From NCBI GenBank assembly GCA_030683605.1, contig JAUXPL010000017.1:1-64000 (forward strand): a stretch of DNA of 64,000 nt. The letters run 5' to 3'. Source of the DNA: Candidatus Altimarinota bacterium (GTDB lineage: Bacteria; Patescibacteriota; Gracilibacteria; BD1-5; UBA6164). Of this stretch, positions 10,421-22,124 are shown one piece after another. Position numbers and translations under genes: made by a program. The notes below the pieces were generated by a model. It did not search any database, had not been told where the DNA came from, and saw only the letters and a list, made by a program, of their open reading frames with translations. Numbering within the stretch: position 1 is the stretch's first letter; every line of letters begins with the position of its first letter.

Positions 10421-10960
10421 TTATTTTTTTTGTTTTTTTACCATTTTTTTCCTATTCCTTTCTTTTTCTTGTTTTCTAGTTAATTTAGGTTTTTCAATTA
10501 AATTATATTTTTTTTTATCATCATCAATATCATCAATAAAAATAATATTATCTTGAATTATATCATCTTTTTTATACTTCATCATTTTATAATGTACTTT
10601 TAATCTTTCTATATAAAACTTATCAGTAAGAATTTTTTCCTTTAATATATCAAAAATATCATCAGTATATATTGAGTTCTTATCAGCTCATATTGAATTA
10701 CTACCTCTGAATACTGAAACTCATAATCTATCACTGATACATAATTTATTTGTATCCAATGAATAATCAAACCCTGAAACTTTATCATCTGGAGAAATTA
10801 CAACAAGAAAAACATCAAGACAATCACATTTAGTATTACTACAGTAACTTTCAAGTATAATATATCTTCACTCAATAAGAACATCTCTATTTTCTGAAAG
10901 ATAAAATATTTTAGTTTCTAATTCAGCAAAATCAGGAAATACTTCATTAAAAAATTTCAT
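10421..10960 (-). CDS. Unknown protein with CxxxxCxC motif between jetB and jetC
   Basis: A 179-residue protein. The N-terminal half carries ILESYCSNTKCDCLDVFLVVIS (about residues 37-58, a CxxxxCxC cluster), which resembles a small metal-binding or beta-strand motif. The C-terminal 40 residues are extremely basic (KPKLTRKQEKERNRKKM then a lysine tail), suggesting nucleic-acid binding. Spacing to jetB is 29 nt and to the 76-residue gene 55 nt, all on the minus strand. I do not recognise the family. Its place inside a Wadjet operon suggests a system-linked role, but that is inference. Confidence 0.7.
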
Positions 10961-10989
10961 AGAAATATATCATTAAAATTATAAATTAA

Positions 10990-11565
10990 TTATCCAATTT
11001 TAAACTGCCCTTTTATCAAATCTAGTACTTTTTCCATATCATCAGTACTCATTTTTGCTTTTATCATCTTATTTATCTTATACTCTTTGTCTTTTAATTC
11101 AGATAAAATTCAAAGCTCTTCTGTTTTATTTATTATAGTTTTAATCTCGTTTGTTATTTTTTTATCATCATTTTCAAACTTTTCTCTTAAATATATAGCT
11201 AAATTTTCTTTGATATATTCATGACTTATTCTATAAGCATCAGTAAATAGATCTTCAGCTTCTTTTTTATAAATATATTCTCTAAGTATAACAAGTAAAA
11301 GTGTAACTCAAAAAGAGATTTTTTGTTTTTTAGATAGACTTTCTACTTCTGAACTTTCCATCTCTTCTACATAAGCAAATCAATTATCATTATCAATTTT
11401 TAAATCATATTGTAATACTTCAAAATATGTTTGTAATTCAGAAAAATACTTATTTATATTTTTCCAATCTTTTTCATTTTCAGTAGTAATAGCTTTATTC
11501 TTCAAAATCATATTAGCTAGATATCACCATTCTGATGCATTTTTTAGATCTATTTTATCTTGCAT
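10990..11565 (-). CDS. jetB: Wadjet protein JetB (DUF4194-like)
   Basis: A 191-residue, mainly helical protein beginning MQDKIDLKNASEWGYLANMIL. Size, position directly after jetA (3-nt gap) and the segment KKQKISFGVTLLLVILREYIYKKEA fit the DUF4194 (JetB, MukE-like) subunit that bridges the JetC ATPase and the JetA kleisin. The C-terminus is a lysine-rich winged-helix-like stretch ending GQFKIG. TGA glycines occur throughout. Assignment rests on context plus weak motif similarity. Confidence 0.82.
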
Positions 11566-11568
11566 AGT

Positions 11569-13008
11569 TTATTTTTTAAATTTTATTCTAGGACTTTCTA
11601 TTTCTAGATCATTATGTATTCATTTTATTGCATAATAACTAGTATTTAATTCTGATACTTCATGACTATCATATATAGCAACTTTAAAATATGACATAAA
11701 TTCATCAATTGAATATTTTATAGGAAATGATTCTAGAACATCTTCTAGGTAAGCTTCATTTTTTTCCTTTAAAACCTCTCCAATATTATCTATTACTTGT
11801 TTTTCTGAAATACTTGTATATCTGAAAATATTTTCTACATCTATTTCTCTTTCAACTTTATCTATACTTTCATAATTGGATAACTTCATTCAAGAGCTAG
11901 GTTCCCATAAATTTTTTCACATAAATAAATCAACTTCTAGTCAAGAATTTATCTCAAAAAAATCCTTTTTAAAATCAAGTCTAGATTGATTATCAATTAC
12001 TATTTTTTTAATTTGTTTTATTAAATCCACTCATTTTTTCCTTTCTTTTAGATTTTCTTCGTTAAATATCTCTCTCAGTTTTGAAACTAGAAATGTTTTT
12101 TTATTGTAAGCTCTTTTTTTAGCTTTTAATAAATCTATATTTATCATAGATTTTATAGATTTTTGACTTTCTAGTATTTGTATTTTTTCAAACTTTTCAA
12201 ATACTTTTTCAAGTGAATCAAAAAAATCATTAGTTTTATCTCTATAAAATTTTTCGAATCAATCAAAACTTTTTCATTGAGGTGAATTATTTATTTTTTC
12301 CTCTATTTCATCAAGTATTTCTCAGAGTATTTGTCATCTATTTAAATCTGTTTCATTTGATTTTTTTTGTAAACTTCTATAAATACCTTCAAATACACTT
12401 TCAACTCTTCTAAACTCTATTGGCATCTTTTTAAGCAAATCTTTTGCTGAATTGTATTTATCATAAACTTCTTCTTCAAAAACACTTAGGTCTCAAATTT
12501 TTATTAGATTTTTCTTTTTTTCTAGGTCTTTTATCTGTTTATCTATTTCCTCTATATTTTGCTTTTTATAACTTTCTGATGAAAAAGCTATAAACTTTAA
12601 ATTATTTAGAATATTTTCAAAGTTTGATTTTACAGAAGCATGAAGTAAATCTTCATCAAGTCAAAGATTATCAACAAAATTCATCACTTGTAAACTATCT
12701 TCAGTTAATTCTATATCATAATCATCTCCAAACTCATTTACTTCAATTCTTCTTAAAAATCTTGATTTTATCCATGTTTCTATATATTTTGATGCATTTT
12801 CTTCATTTTTTTCCTCCACTAATTCAAAATTATAATCTTTGATAAAAGTTTTTAACTCTTTTTCTAGTTTTGATTGTCTAATAACATCTATTTGTTTATC
12901 TGTATTTCTAAAAACAAAATAAAAAAAAGAAAGAATAAAATCTAAATTTTCACTTCTAAATAATTTTATAACGGGTGATGAAAATTTCTCTTTTAAGATC
13001 ATTCACAT
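11569..13008 (-). CDS. jetA: Wadjet protein JetA (DUF3375, kleisin-like)
   Basis: A 479-residue protein. The N-terminus has the DUF3375 look: SSPVIKLFRSENLDFILSFF, then SKYIETWIKSRFLRRIE and YDIELTEDSLQVMNF, as in JetA proteins that begin with a winged-helix region. The C-terminal part is acidic and helical (VENIFRYTSISEKQVIDNI). JetA is the kleisin-like link of the Wadjet complex. ATG at 13008 is followed by a TGA glycine and a second ATG at 13002, so either start is possible. It is first in the jet unit, 112 nt after the SNF2 helicase gene. Confidence 0.87.
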
Positions 13009-13120
13009 AGATATTTTTTAATTACTATTCTTTACTTTTCTATTATATATTTTTTAATATTTTTTGCAATACAATAAATGAGTTTAATTTTCAGAATATT
13101 CTTCATCACTTAAACCTTTC

Positions 13121-16100
13121 CTACTCAAATATATATTTTATATCATTCTCGCTCAAATTACCTGTAAAATTACCACTAAACACATCATCTATCAATTTTT
13201 TTTTCTTCTCTTGAAGTGTTAATATCTTTTCTTCTATACTTCATGAAACTATTAGTTTTTGTACAAAAACTGTTTTTTCTTGTCACATACGATGAGCTCT
13301 ATCTGTAGCTTGACTCTCTACTGCTGGATTCCACCATGGATCTAGATGAATTACATAATCAGCACTAGTTAGATTTAATCAAGTACCTCATGCTTTTAAA
13401 CTAATAATAAATACATTTACATCTCATGAATTGAAACTATCAACTAGTTTTTTTCTGTCCAACTTATTTGTCTGTCCATCTAAATAATTGTATTTTATTC
13501 CTTTTTTGTCTAATACTACTTGTACATATTTCAAAAAACCAGTGAATTGACTAAAAATAAGTAGGTTGTGTCATTTTCAAATCATGTCATCAATATTTTC
13601 CTCTATATACTTGATTTTGATTGATTCTGTTAATTTATTTCATTCCATATTTACTAGTTCTGGCATCAAACATGCTTGCCTAAGTTTCAATAGCGAATCA
13701 AGTACTTGAAATCTAGCTTTATTTAATCAATTTTCTGCTAACTCTTTAGTTATTTGAAGTCTAAAAGTAGTTTTTAATTTATCATAAAATGCTTTTTGTT
13801 TTTCTCACATTTCTAGCTTTATTATTTCTTCTACTTTTGGTGGTAATTCTGTCAATACTTCTTCTTTTGTTCTTCTTAAAATGAATGGTTTAACTTTTGA
13901 TGATAGAGTTTTTATATTTCATTCTTCTGTAATATACTTATGTTTAAATGAACTTAGATTTCATAAAAATCAAGGCATTAGAAAATTGAAAATACTCCAT
14001 AATTCCATCAAATTATTTTCAATAGGAGTTCATGAAAGCGCCAAACGATATTTAGCCTGTATTTTTCATATAGATTTTGTTCTTATAGCTATGGGATTTT
14101 TGATATTTTGTGCTTCGTCTAGTACTAAATAATGAAATTTTTTATTAAATCAGTGACTAACTACTAGATTTGCCATCATTCAATATGATACAATTACTAA
14201 TTGTGTATCTTTTTTTAATTCATTAAATCATGATACTCAATTTTTTATATATTCCACTTTCAGATTTGGTGTAAATTTCGCTGCCTCATCCATCCAATTT
14301 AATACTAGAGAAGTAGGACATACAATCAATGACAATGTTTTTAAAGATTTAGTATCATACTCTTTTTGTAAAATAGACAATGTTTGAAGTGTTTTTCATA
14401 ATCACATATCATCAGCTAGTATTCATGAAAAATGATACTTAGATAAAAAATTCAACCACTCATATCATAATACTTGATATTCTCTTAGATTTGCTTTTAC
14501 ATTTTTTGATAGAGCAATTTTTGTTATTCACTTAAAACTGCCAAGTGAATTTTTTAGTTTCAATATTTCTTTATCAAGTGTAAAATCTATCAAATCTCAT
14601 TTTCTCTTTTTATCTTTTAGTAATCAAATATTATACTTAGATATTTTTATATTTTCATCTATATTTTTCTCATTGATTCATAGCTCCTCTAACTCTTTAA
14701 GTGATGATTTAAGCTTGTCTTTTAATAATATAGTCATTCAATTTTTCAAAGTAATTCTATTTTTTCATTGTTTAAGTGCCAAAATAATATCACTCGCATT
14801 ATTTATAGCATCATCTCATAAGGTCATAGATACTTTTGCATCAAACCAATCTTCTCAAGAAACAATATTCACACTAGCTCATATCTCTTTGTTTGTAATT
14901 CTTTTTGTTAATTGTTTATATTCTACGACTACTCAACTCTCTATCAATTTTTCAATCTCATCAAAAAAATCATCTATATTATCATCAACATATTTAGTAT
15001 AAACAGAATTTTCTTCTTTTTCGTCAAATAAATTAATAATATTTGTTAAATCTTTTTTTATTTCCATTTCTTTCTCGAAATCTCTCTTTAATACTATTCA
15101 TTCATCAAAAATAGATGTCTTGTATTTATCTGCTGCTGAAATATTTTTATCTCAATAAAAATATAAATGCTCTACTTTTACATAATCAAAAGAATTAGTA
15201 ATTTCTATTAACAATTTATTTTTTGGCACTCAAATATTATAATCTATTCACATTTCATCAATACTAACAGTATTTTCTAATAGATTCTCAAAAAATGGTC
15301 ATTTTTTAAATTCTAGAAATTGTTCATCTGATAATGTAAGAATACTATCTCAAATAGAACTTACAAAATTTTTAGACAAATCTGTTTTTCAAAAAATAAC
15401 ATTATATTTTTTGCTTAAACAAAGGAAATCATTAGGTGAATTATACAAAAAAAACTTACAATCTTTTATTCTTAATTCAGTATCTTTACAACAAATAACT
15501 AAATATATTTCATATCAAGCTTCTTTTAATTTTTTAGTTTTTATTTTTAATTTTCATTGTTCTTTTTCAATAGAAATCTCTTTATTATGTTTATCATAAA
15601 TAGGTGAAAAATCTTTTATGAGATTCATAAACATTTCTGGCGAATCTTTAAAAGTCATCTGTTCAGGAACACTTGACCAGTAACTATTAGTTCATTTGCT
15701 TTCTAAAAATGTTTTTAATTTTCTATATTTAAAGGGAAATGATTCTATATCATTAGCATAAACTTTTGTTCAAGCTGATAATTCTCAGTTTTTTAAAATT
15801 TTTCATTTATATAATCATACATAAATATTTCACCTTGCTTTACTGAACTCCAATTTAATTTTGTATAAATTTTCGTACTTATCTACATCATCTATTTGAT
15901 TAATAAAACCTAATGAGTTCAAAATACTTAGATTTTTAGTTTTTAACTCTTCTTCTTTTTTAGAGAGTATAGTCAAATCATCGTTCACGATATAATCTTT
16001 ATCTATTTGGCAAGCTAAAGCTCATAAATGTTTACATTTTTTATTATCTTTAAATGAAATACAACTACATCAAAATATTAAATTATTATTAGTTTTTGAT

Positions 16101-16279
16101 AATCATAAAGCCACATCATAAAAATCATAGCTTCATTCTATAGTAGAAAAAAACATTATTGATTCTTCAGTATCTTTAATATCAATATTATTAACTGCTC
16201 AATTAAAAAAATAGCTTTTTCATCTTTCCCAAAATATTTGTCATATATATTTTTTAGTTATAGAACTTAAGTCATACAT
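13121..16279 (-). CDS. SWIM zinc-finger SNF2-family helicase
   Basis: A 1052-residue Swi2/Snf2 DNA translocase. A SWIM-type zinc finger CSC...KKCKHLG lies near residues 70-85. A long middle region follows, then the two-lobe motor: GILADDMGLGKTLQ (about 620-633), [24 protein letters not shown] (about 720), [32 protein letters not shown], and motif VI TDRAHRMGQ (about 993-1001). It acts on DNA and probably remodels protein-DNA complexes. It is the first gene of the minus-strand run that continues into jetA. I checked that the frame stays open in code 25 from start to stop; many motif glycines are TGA. Confidence 0.93.
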
Positions 16280-16338
16280 AAAATTTAATCATTTATATAA
16301 ATAATTTTATAAAATATATATATTTTTTGTAAAGACAC

Positions 16339-16370
16339 AAAAAATAAATCCAAACTTTTGTTTGGATCTT
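16339..16370 (-). terminator. Rho-independent terminator
   Basis: Hairpin ATCCAAAC / GTTTGGAT with a TTTTG loop; on the minus strand it is followed by TTTATTTTTTG. It lies just after the stop of the gene at 16377-17219. Confidence 0.75.
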
Positions 16371-16376
16371 TAAAAA

Positions 16377-17219
16377 TTACTTGTTATTACCATACTTTTC
16401 TACCAATAAATCAAATACATCCTCTCTATAAATTGATAATAAATCATTTGCAGCATTTATAATAAAATCGTCATTAAAAGTATAATTTACTTCATCCTCC
16501 AAATATATTATTGTATCATCAATAATATTTGCTTCTAATAACATTTGAACATATATTTTATTTGTCACTTCGTAGTATTTTTTTCTTATAAGTGGCGTAT
16601 CTAATTGATTGATACTAACTAAATAATCTGATATTCAATTATTTATTATATTTTCTATTAATTTATCGAATTCTAGTTGTAACTCATCATTATCATCATT
16701 CATTGATTCTGCTTCTTCATTTTCATCATTGTTATAATACATCTCATTTGATACTACTTCTTCATTATCATTTTTATCAACATACTTTTTCATCAGTATT
16801 TCAAAAACCTCATCTCTATAAACACTCAATATGTCTCATATAGCATTAAGAATAAACTTTCATTCAAAATAAACATCCAATGCATTTTCTAAATAATCTA
16901 TAGTATAATCAATAATTATTGCATGCTTATTCATTAAATCAAATAATTTATTAGTATCTTTGTTAAGTTTTTTTATATTCTTTTGTGTATTTGATTGATG
17001 TGTTGTATCCAAATAATCTACTACTCAATTATCAATAATGGTTTTTATTACTATAATTATTTGATTTTGAAACTCATCTATTTCTTTTTCCAAGCTATCC
17101 GATATATTCATAAAAGTAGGTATTTGAGTCACGTTTTTCGGTAATTCAAGACCTAAACTAGTCTCATGATTTCTTTTTTTGTATTCAACAAAATTTCAAA
17201 ATTCTATTACATTTGTCAT
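16377..17219 (-). CDS. Unknown protein with an internal duplication
   Basis: A 280-residue acidic protein. Two halves are clearly related: NNGISDYLVSINQLDTP and LLSIYREDVFDLLVEKYGN near the C-terminus match DNGVVDYLDTTHQSN and ILSVYRDEVFEILMKKYVD in the middle, giving units of about 88 residues. Each unit has the pattern IIDYTIDYLENALD / IIDDTIIYLEDEVN then an ILxA segment. A low-complexity acidic linker (NDNEEVV, NDENEEAES) joins them. I do not recognise the family. It is followed by its own terminator and preceded by the large repeat protein 22 nt away. Confidence 0.75.
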
Positions 17220-17241
17220 ATATTTATTTTATTTATTAATT

Positions 17242-18840
17242 CTAATCACTTTTAACTCTTAATCACATTATTTTAAACATGTTAATTAATTCATTTTTAT
17301 TCAAAATAACTCATTTTTGATTTCATATTCAGTTATCTCTATTGAATTCTGCATTAGGAAAATTAATTAAATATTTCCAAGTACTAGCTCACCTCGCATT
17401 GCTAAAATCCCATATGCCTTCTGATTCTACTATATTTGATTCAATCTCTAATTTTTCTTTATAAGAACTTATTATATTTCACCATCTAATTTTTTCTTCT
17501 AGGTCACTAGCTACTCTCAATCAAAGTACAGTAAATAAATTCTTTAATTCTTTAATATTTTTAATAGCTCATTTTTCTGTTCAAATATTATTATTTTTAT
17601 TAAATATAGAATTAGGAAAATTTATCAAATATCTCCATTTATTATTTCATCATCAGTCTCAAAAATACCAAATCCCGTCTATTTCATATATATTTGCATC
17701 TTTTTCTAGACTATATTTATATGATTCCAATATATTTTTCCATCTATTTTTTTCTTGTTGCTCAGTTGCTACTTCAAATCATAATACATTAAATAATTGC
17801 TTAAGTCATTGAGAATTTTCTATTATACCTTCAGTATTTCATATTCAATTAGATCTATTAAATCATGAATTTGGAAAACTTCTTAAATATAACCAGTTTT
17901 TTGAACTTTTAGTATCTCAAAAATACCATATTCAATCAATTTCATATATTTTAGCTTCTGTTGCTAACTGTTCTTTTTTAGAAAGTATGAAATTTTGCAA
18001 TTCTAATAATGTTTTTAGTTTATTTGATGATTTTATATCACTTACATTATTCAATAAATATTCATTATGATTTTTATTCTCAGCATCAAATAAATATTGT
18101 TCCAAATTTTCTAGATAATTAATTCAAAATATTATCTTTTTAACAGACAATCAATCAATAATTTCTCATTTTTTTAAATCTCTAAATTTTTCTATTTTTA
18201 TTAATCAATCATATATATATGTAGCATCTCCTATTATATCTGAAATAACTATAGTTTTTTGTATTTTATCTTGTGATATATAGATTATTTTATATTGACC
18301 TTTTCTTATTCTTCTAATATTTTGTTTTTCCTCATGTACAATTATTTCTGATAAATTTATTCATTTGCTTACTAATAATTTCAAAAATAATTTATACTTT
18401 TCTACTGATTTTCATTTTTTATCATATATTCAATTTCATTTTTTAATTGTTTCTGGATTTGCAGGGGGGTAAATATCAAAATCTAATCTAATAGTTTCTA
18501 TGGATAAAACTTCTAAAATACCTAATAAATACATTTCCAATAGCTCGTCTATATCTTTTATATTATCTGACTTTTGAAACAATCTCTCATATCTCTTTAA
18601 TATTTTTAGACCATATTCAGAATTATTAACTCATTTACTTTTTAAAATTACTTTGTTACTTAATTCTAAAATACTTAATACTTTTGATAAAAACTCGTTT
18701 TCAAAATAACTTATTGACTTGTTTTTTATCTCCAAAATTAATGCAATTTCCTTTTGAATTTTTAGTATTTCAGAAATATAAGATACTATCTCATTTTCTA
18801 TATATGATTTATTCAATTCATTTAAGCTATATATACACAT
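17242..18840 (-). CDS. Unknown protein with three C-terminal tandem repeats
   Basis: A 532-residue protein. The first 300 residues are helical and unfamiliar (KIQKEIALILEIKNKSISYF; later QDKIQKTIVISDIIGDATYIYD). The C-terminal 230 residues are three copies of a roughly 75-residue repeat. Each copy has a core IYEIDGIWYFGD...KWRYLINFPNS.FN...NGIG and ends ELK.LF.VLGL.VAS. ATG at 18838-18840 is chosen; an in-frame TTG lies 15 nt upstream at 18855. Tryptophan- and glycine-rich repeats of this kind often bind ligands or proteins, but no function can be stated. It is transcribed towards 16377-17219. Confidence 0.75.
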
Positions 18841-19038
18841 AAAAATAATTTTCAATTAAAAAACTTTACTTTTGTAATATATGTTTTTTAATTAATATTG
18901 CAAATAATAATATACAAATTAGTAAGCAAAATAATTTATATTTACATAATATATTTCTCTTATTTGAAACATTTTTTTGATTTATAATAAAAAATAATAT
19001 AATACTAGTATAAAATGTTATTTTCTAATATTAATGAT

Positions 19039-19305
19039 ATGAAAACTACAATGACAATAAGTGTAGATAAGGAATTGAAAGATGCATTTAGTAATTTTTC
19101 CAAACAAATATGAACAAATCCAACTAATTTAATAAATATGTTGATGGTTAATACTATATCTACTAGACAAGTAAATTTTTGAAGTAAAAATGACGATAAA
19201 TTTGAAATAGAGGCTTTTAGCGAAGAAGAAATGAATAGTTTAATGAATAATAAAAGTATTCAGAAAAACTATGATAAGCTAAAAAAAATACTAATTAATG
19301 TATAA
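19039..19305 (+). CDS. RelB/DinJ-like antitoxin
   Basis: An 88-residue protein starting MKTTMTISVDKELKDAFSNF, the usual beta strand then helix of a ribbon-helix-helix antitoxin (TISVDKELK..F..FSKQIGTNPTNLINML). The acidic C-terminal tail (FEIEAFSEEEMNSLM) would wrap the toxin. The gene ends TAATAA and the toxin ATG follows at once. An in-frame upstream ATG at 19015 is possible. It should repress its own promoter upstream of 19015. Confidence 0.82.
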
Positions 19306-19308
19306 TAA

Positions 19309-19650
19309 ATGAAAGTATTAATAACAAAAAGGTTTGAAAAAGAATATTTAAAAAAATTAACTAAATACTTAAGTAAAAATGATTTAGTAAAAATTCTAAA
19401 TAATAAAAGTCATATATTAATATCATTACACGACCCTTTTTTTAAATTTAAAAACAAAATAAATTTAGTAGATTTTAGATGAGTTATTGCTATCATAGAA
19501 AATGAAGTAATAGTACCACTATATGTTTACTTAAAAAAAGGTAAGAAAAATGGAGAAAATGTATCTTGGAAAAATCAACAAGATTTAATTGAAATAGAAT
19601 TTGATTTAAATACAAAAGATATTGAAAACTGAAATTATGAAATATATTAA
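19309..19650 (+). CDS. RelE-like toxin
   Basis: A 113-residue basic protein following the antitoxin by 3 nt. It has the RelE/YoeB-like order: a basic helix (TKRFEKEYLKKLTKYLSKND), HDPFFKFKNKINLVDFRG, then IIENEVIVPLYVYLKKGKK, and a C-terminal helix. Such toxins usually cut mRNA in the ribosome. The sequence is divergent, so the catalytic residues cannot be picked with certainty. Confidence 0.75.
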
Positions 19651-19670
19651 AAACTTAATAAAATAATAAA

Positions 19671-20738
<1,068 letters not shown>

Positions 20739-20741
20739 TAT

Positions 20742-20993
20742 ATGAAAACATGAATTTATAAACATTATAAAAATAAATTGTATGAAGTAATATGCACATG
20801 AATACATACAGAAACAAATGAAACACTAGTTATTTATAAAGCATTATATGATACTCTTGAGCTTACTAAAGAATATTGAAAAGATTTTTGTTTTGTTAGA
20901 CCAGAGTCTATGTTTTTTGAAAATATAGAAATTGATTGAGTATTAAAACCTAGATTTGAATATGTATGAGACAAAAAATACAATGAAATGTAA
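20742..20993 (+). CDS. DUF1653 domain protein
   Basis: An 83-residue protein matching DUF1653: GIYKHYKNKLYEVI, HTETNETLVIYKALYD, FCFVRPESMFFE and the ending LKPRFEYVGD. The biochemical role of this small domain is not established. It starts 3 nt after pheS and is followed by a terminator, so pheS and this gene likely share a transcript. Confidence 0.85.
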
Positions 20994-21024
20994 TAAAAGC
21001 CCCTATAAATAGGGGCTTTTATAC
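20994..21024 (+). terminator. Rho-independent terminator
   Basis: AAAAGCCCCTA / TAGGGGCTTTT stem with an AAAT loop, directly after the DUF1653 gene; strong GC stem and T-rich end. Confidence 0.85.
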
Positions 21025-21067
21025 TTATATTATGACAATCTAAATAGACATCATAACATATTGTAAA

Positions 21068-21307
21068 CTAATTTTGTAATTGACAATTTTCACAATCACA
21101 TAAATATTTGTTTCTAAATGCAGTAATCCAACTATTTGTTACATTACCTCCATTTTGGTTTTTTACTTCTTGGATATAATTATCCACAGCAGTAAGAACA
21201 CCAGCTTCACAGAATGGAATATGTTCCATATCAGATTTTTGGATAGCAGCATCAATAGTATTTTGAGCTAATTCCAAATTATTTACATGTAAAGTACCAT
21301 CACTCAT
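21068..21307 (-). CDS. Small unknown protein with Shine-Dalgarno start
   Basis: A 79-residue protein beginning MSDGTLHVNNLELAQNTIDA and ending with a cysteine-rich tail (LCDCENCQLQN). The start is set by GAGGAG six nt before ATG, one of the few good Shine-Dalgarno sites in the window. All four glycines use GGN. These traits resemble the alaX/oxygenase pair, so it may also be a newcomer, though four codons are weak evidence. Family not recognised. Confidence 0.7.
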   Translation of the reverse strand: MSDGTLHVNNLELAQNTIDAAIQKSDMEHIPFCEAGVLTAVDNYIQEVKNQNGGNVTNSWITAFRNKYLCDCENCQLQN

Positions 21308-21444
21308 AATATTCTCCTCTAGTTGAAAAATTAGTTTACTATTAAATAATATCACTTATAATATATTTAATCAAATATTATTATAAATACTTGAAAAATA
21401 ATCAGATAACATTAACATATAAAAGATATAATTAAATAAATAAA

Positions 21445-22122
21445 ATGAACATACTACTAAAAGAACTAAAATCATTCTCAAAAGAAAACTGGTGGATATT
21501 CTTATTACTTATTATCTCTCTAGTAACAGTATACGTAACTTGAAAGTGAAATATTATTGAGATTTCACTATTATTTCTAGCAAATTTCTTGTGAAATATA
21601 TTCATAATGGTAATGCAAAGTAATTATACAAATGGTAATAATAAACAATGATCAATAAATCAAATAACTTCAAACTTAATATTTACATTTGTATCTCTAT
21701 ACTGACTAATCTATTTAGGACAATCTCAATATCTAATATGGCAAATAGCTTATATATTAGCATCTGTAAAAAACCTAGTATATTTTAATTTTAATAATGA
21801 ATTAAAATATTTATCTGAAAAAACATTTATACCATTAAATATAGTACTATTTATGATATTTATTAATTTTTTTAGTTTTGAGTTATACTCTATTTTACAA
21901 GCAATATGATTTTGTTTAATTACAACTTGACTTGTAAGTATAATTGATAAAAATAGATACTGGTTAAATGTAATTTGAATTTGATTACTAACTCTATGAT
22001 CGTTAATATGAGTTATAAATAGTTTTAATCTATGAAATCTAGACGGAATAGCATTTTGATACTTTACATTAACATGAACAGTATTTATATACTATTTAAA
22101 ATTAATTAAAAAATATATATAA
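21445..22122 (+). CDS. Integral membrane protein, possibly PnuC-like
   Basis: A 225-residue protein with about seven hydrophobic segments, starting MNILLKELKSFSKENWWIF. SLYGLIYLGQSQYLIWQI in the middle and GIAFGYFTLTGTVFIYYLKL at the end recall the layout of PnuC-type vitamin transporters, but no decisive motif is visible. It lies 2 nt before the WecA/MraY-type gene, so the two are probably co-transcribed. Function is open. Confidence 0.7.
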
Positions 22123-22124
22123 TT

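Noticed and set aside
13121-16279. Suspected frameshift in the SNF2 helicase gene
   Set aside because: Reading codon by codon from ATG to TAG in code 25 stays open with all motifs in order; the apparent conflict was a counting slip.
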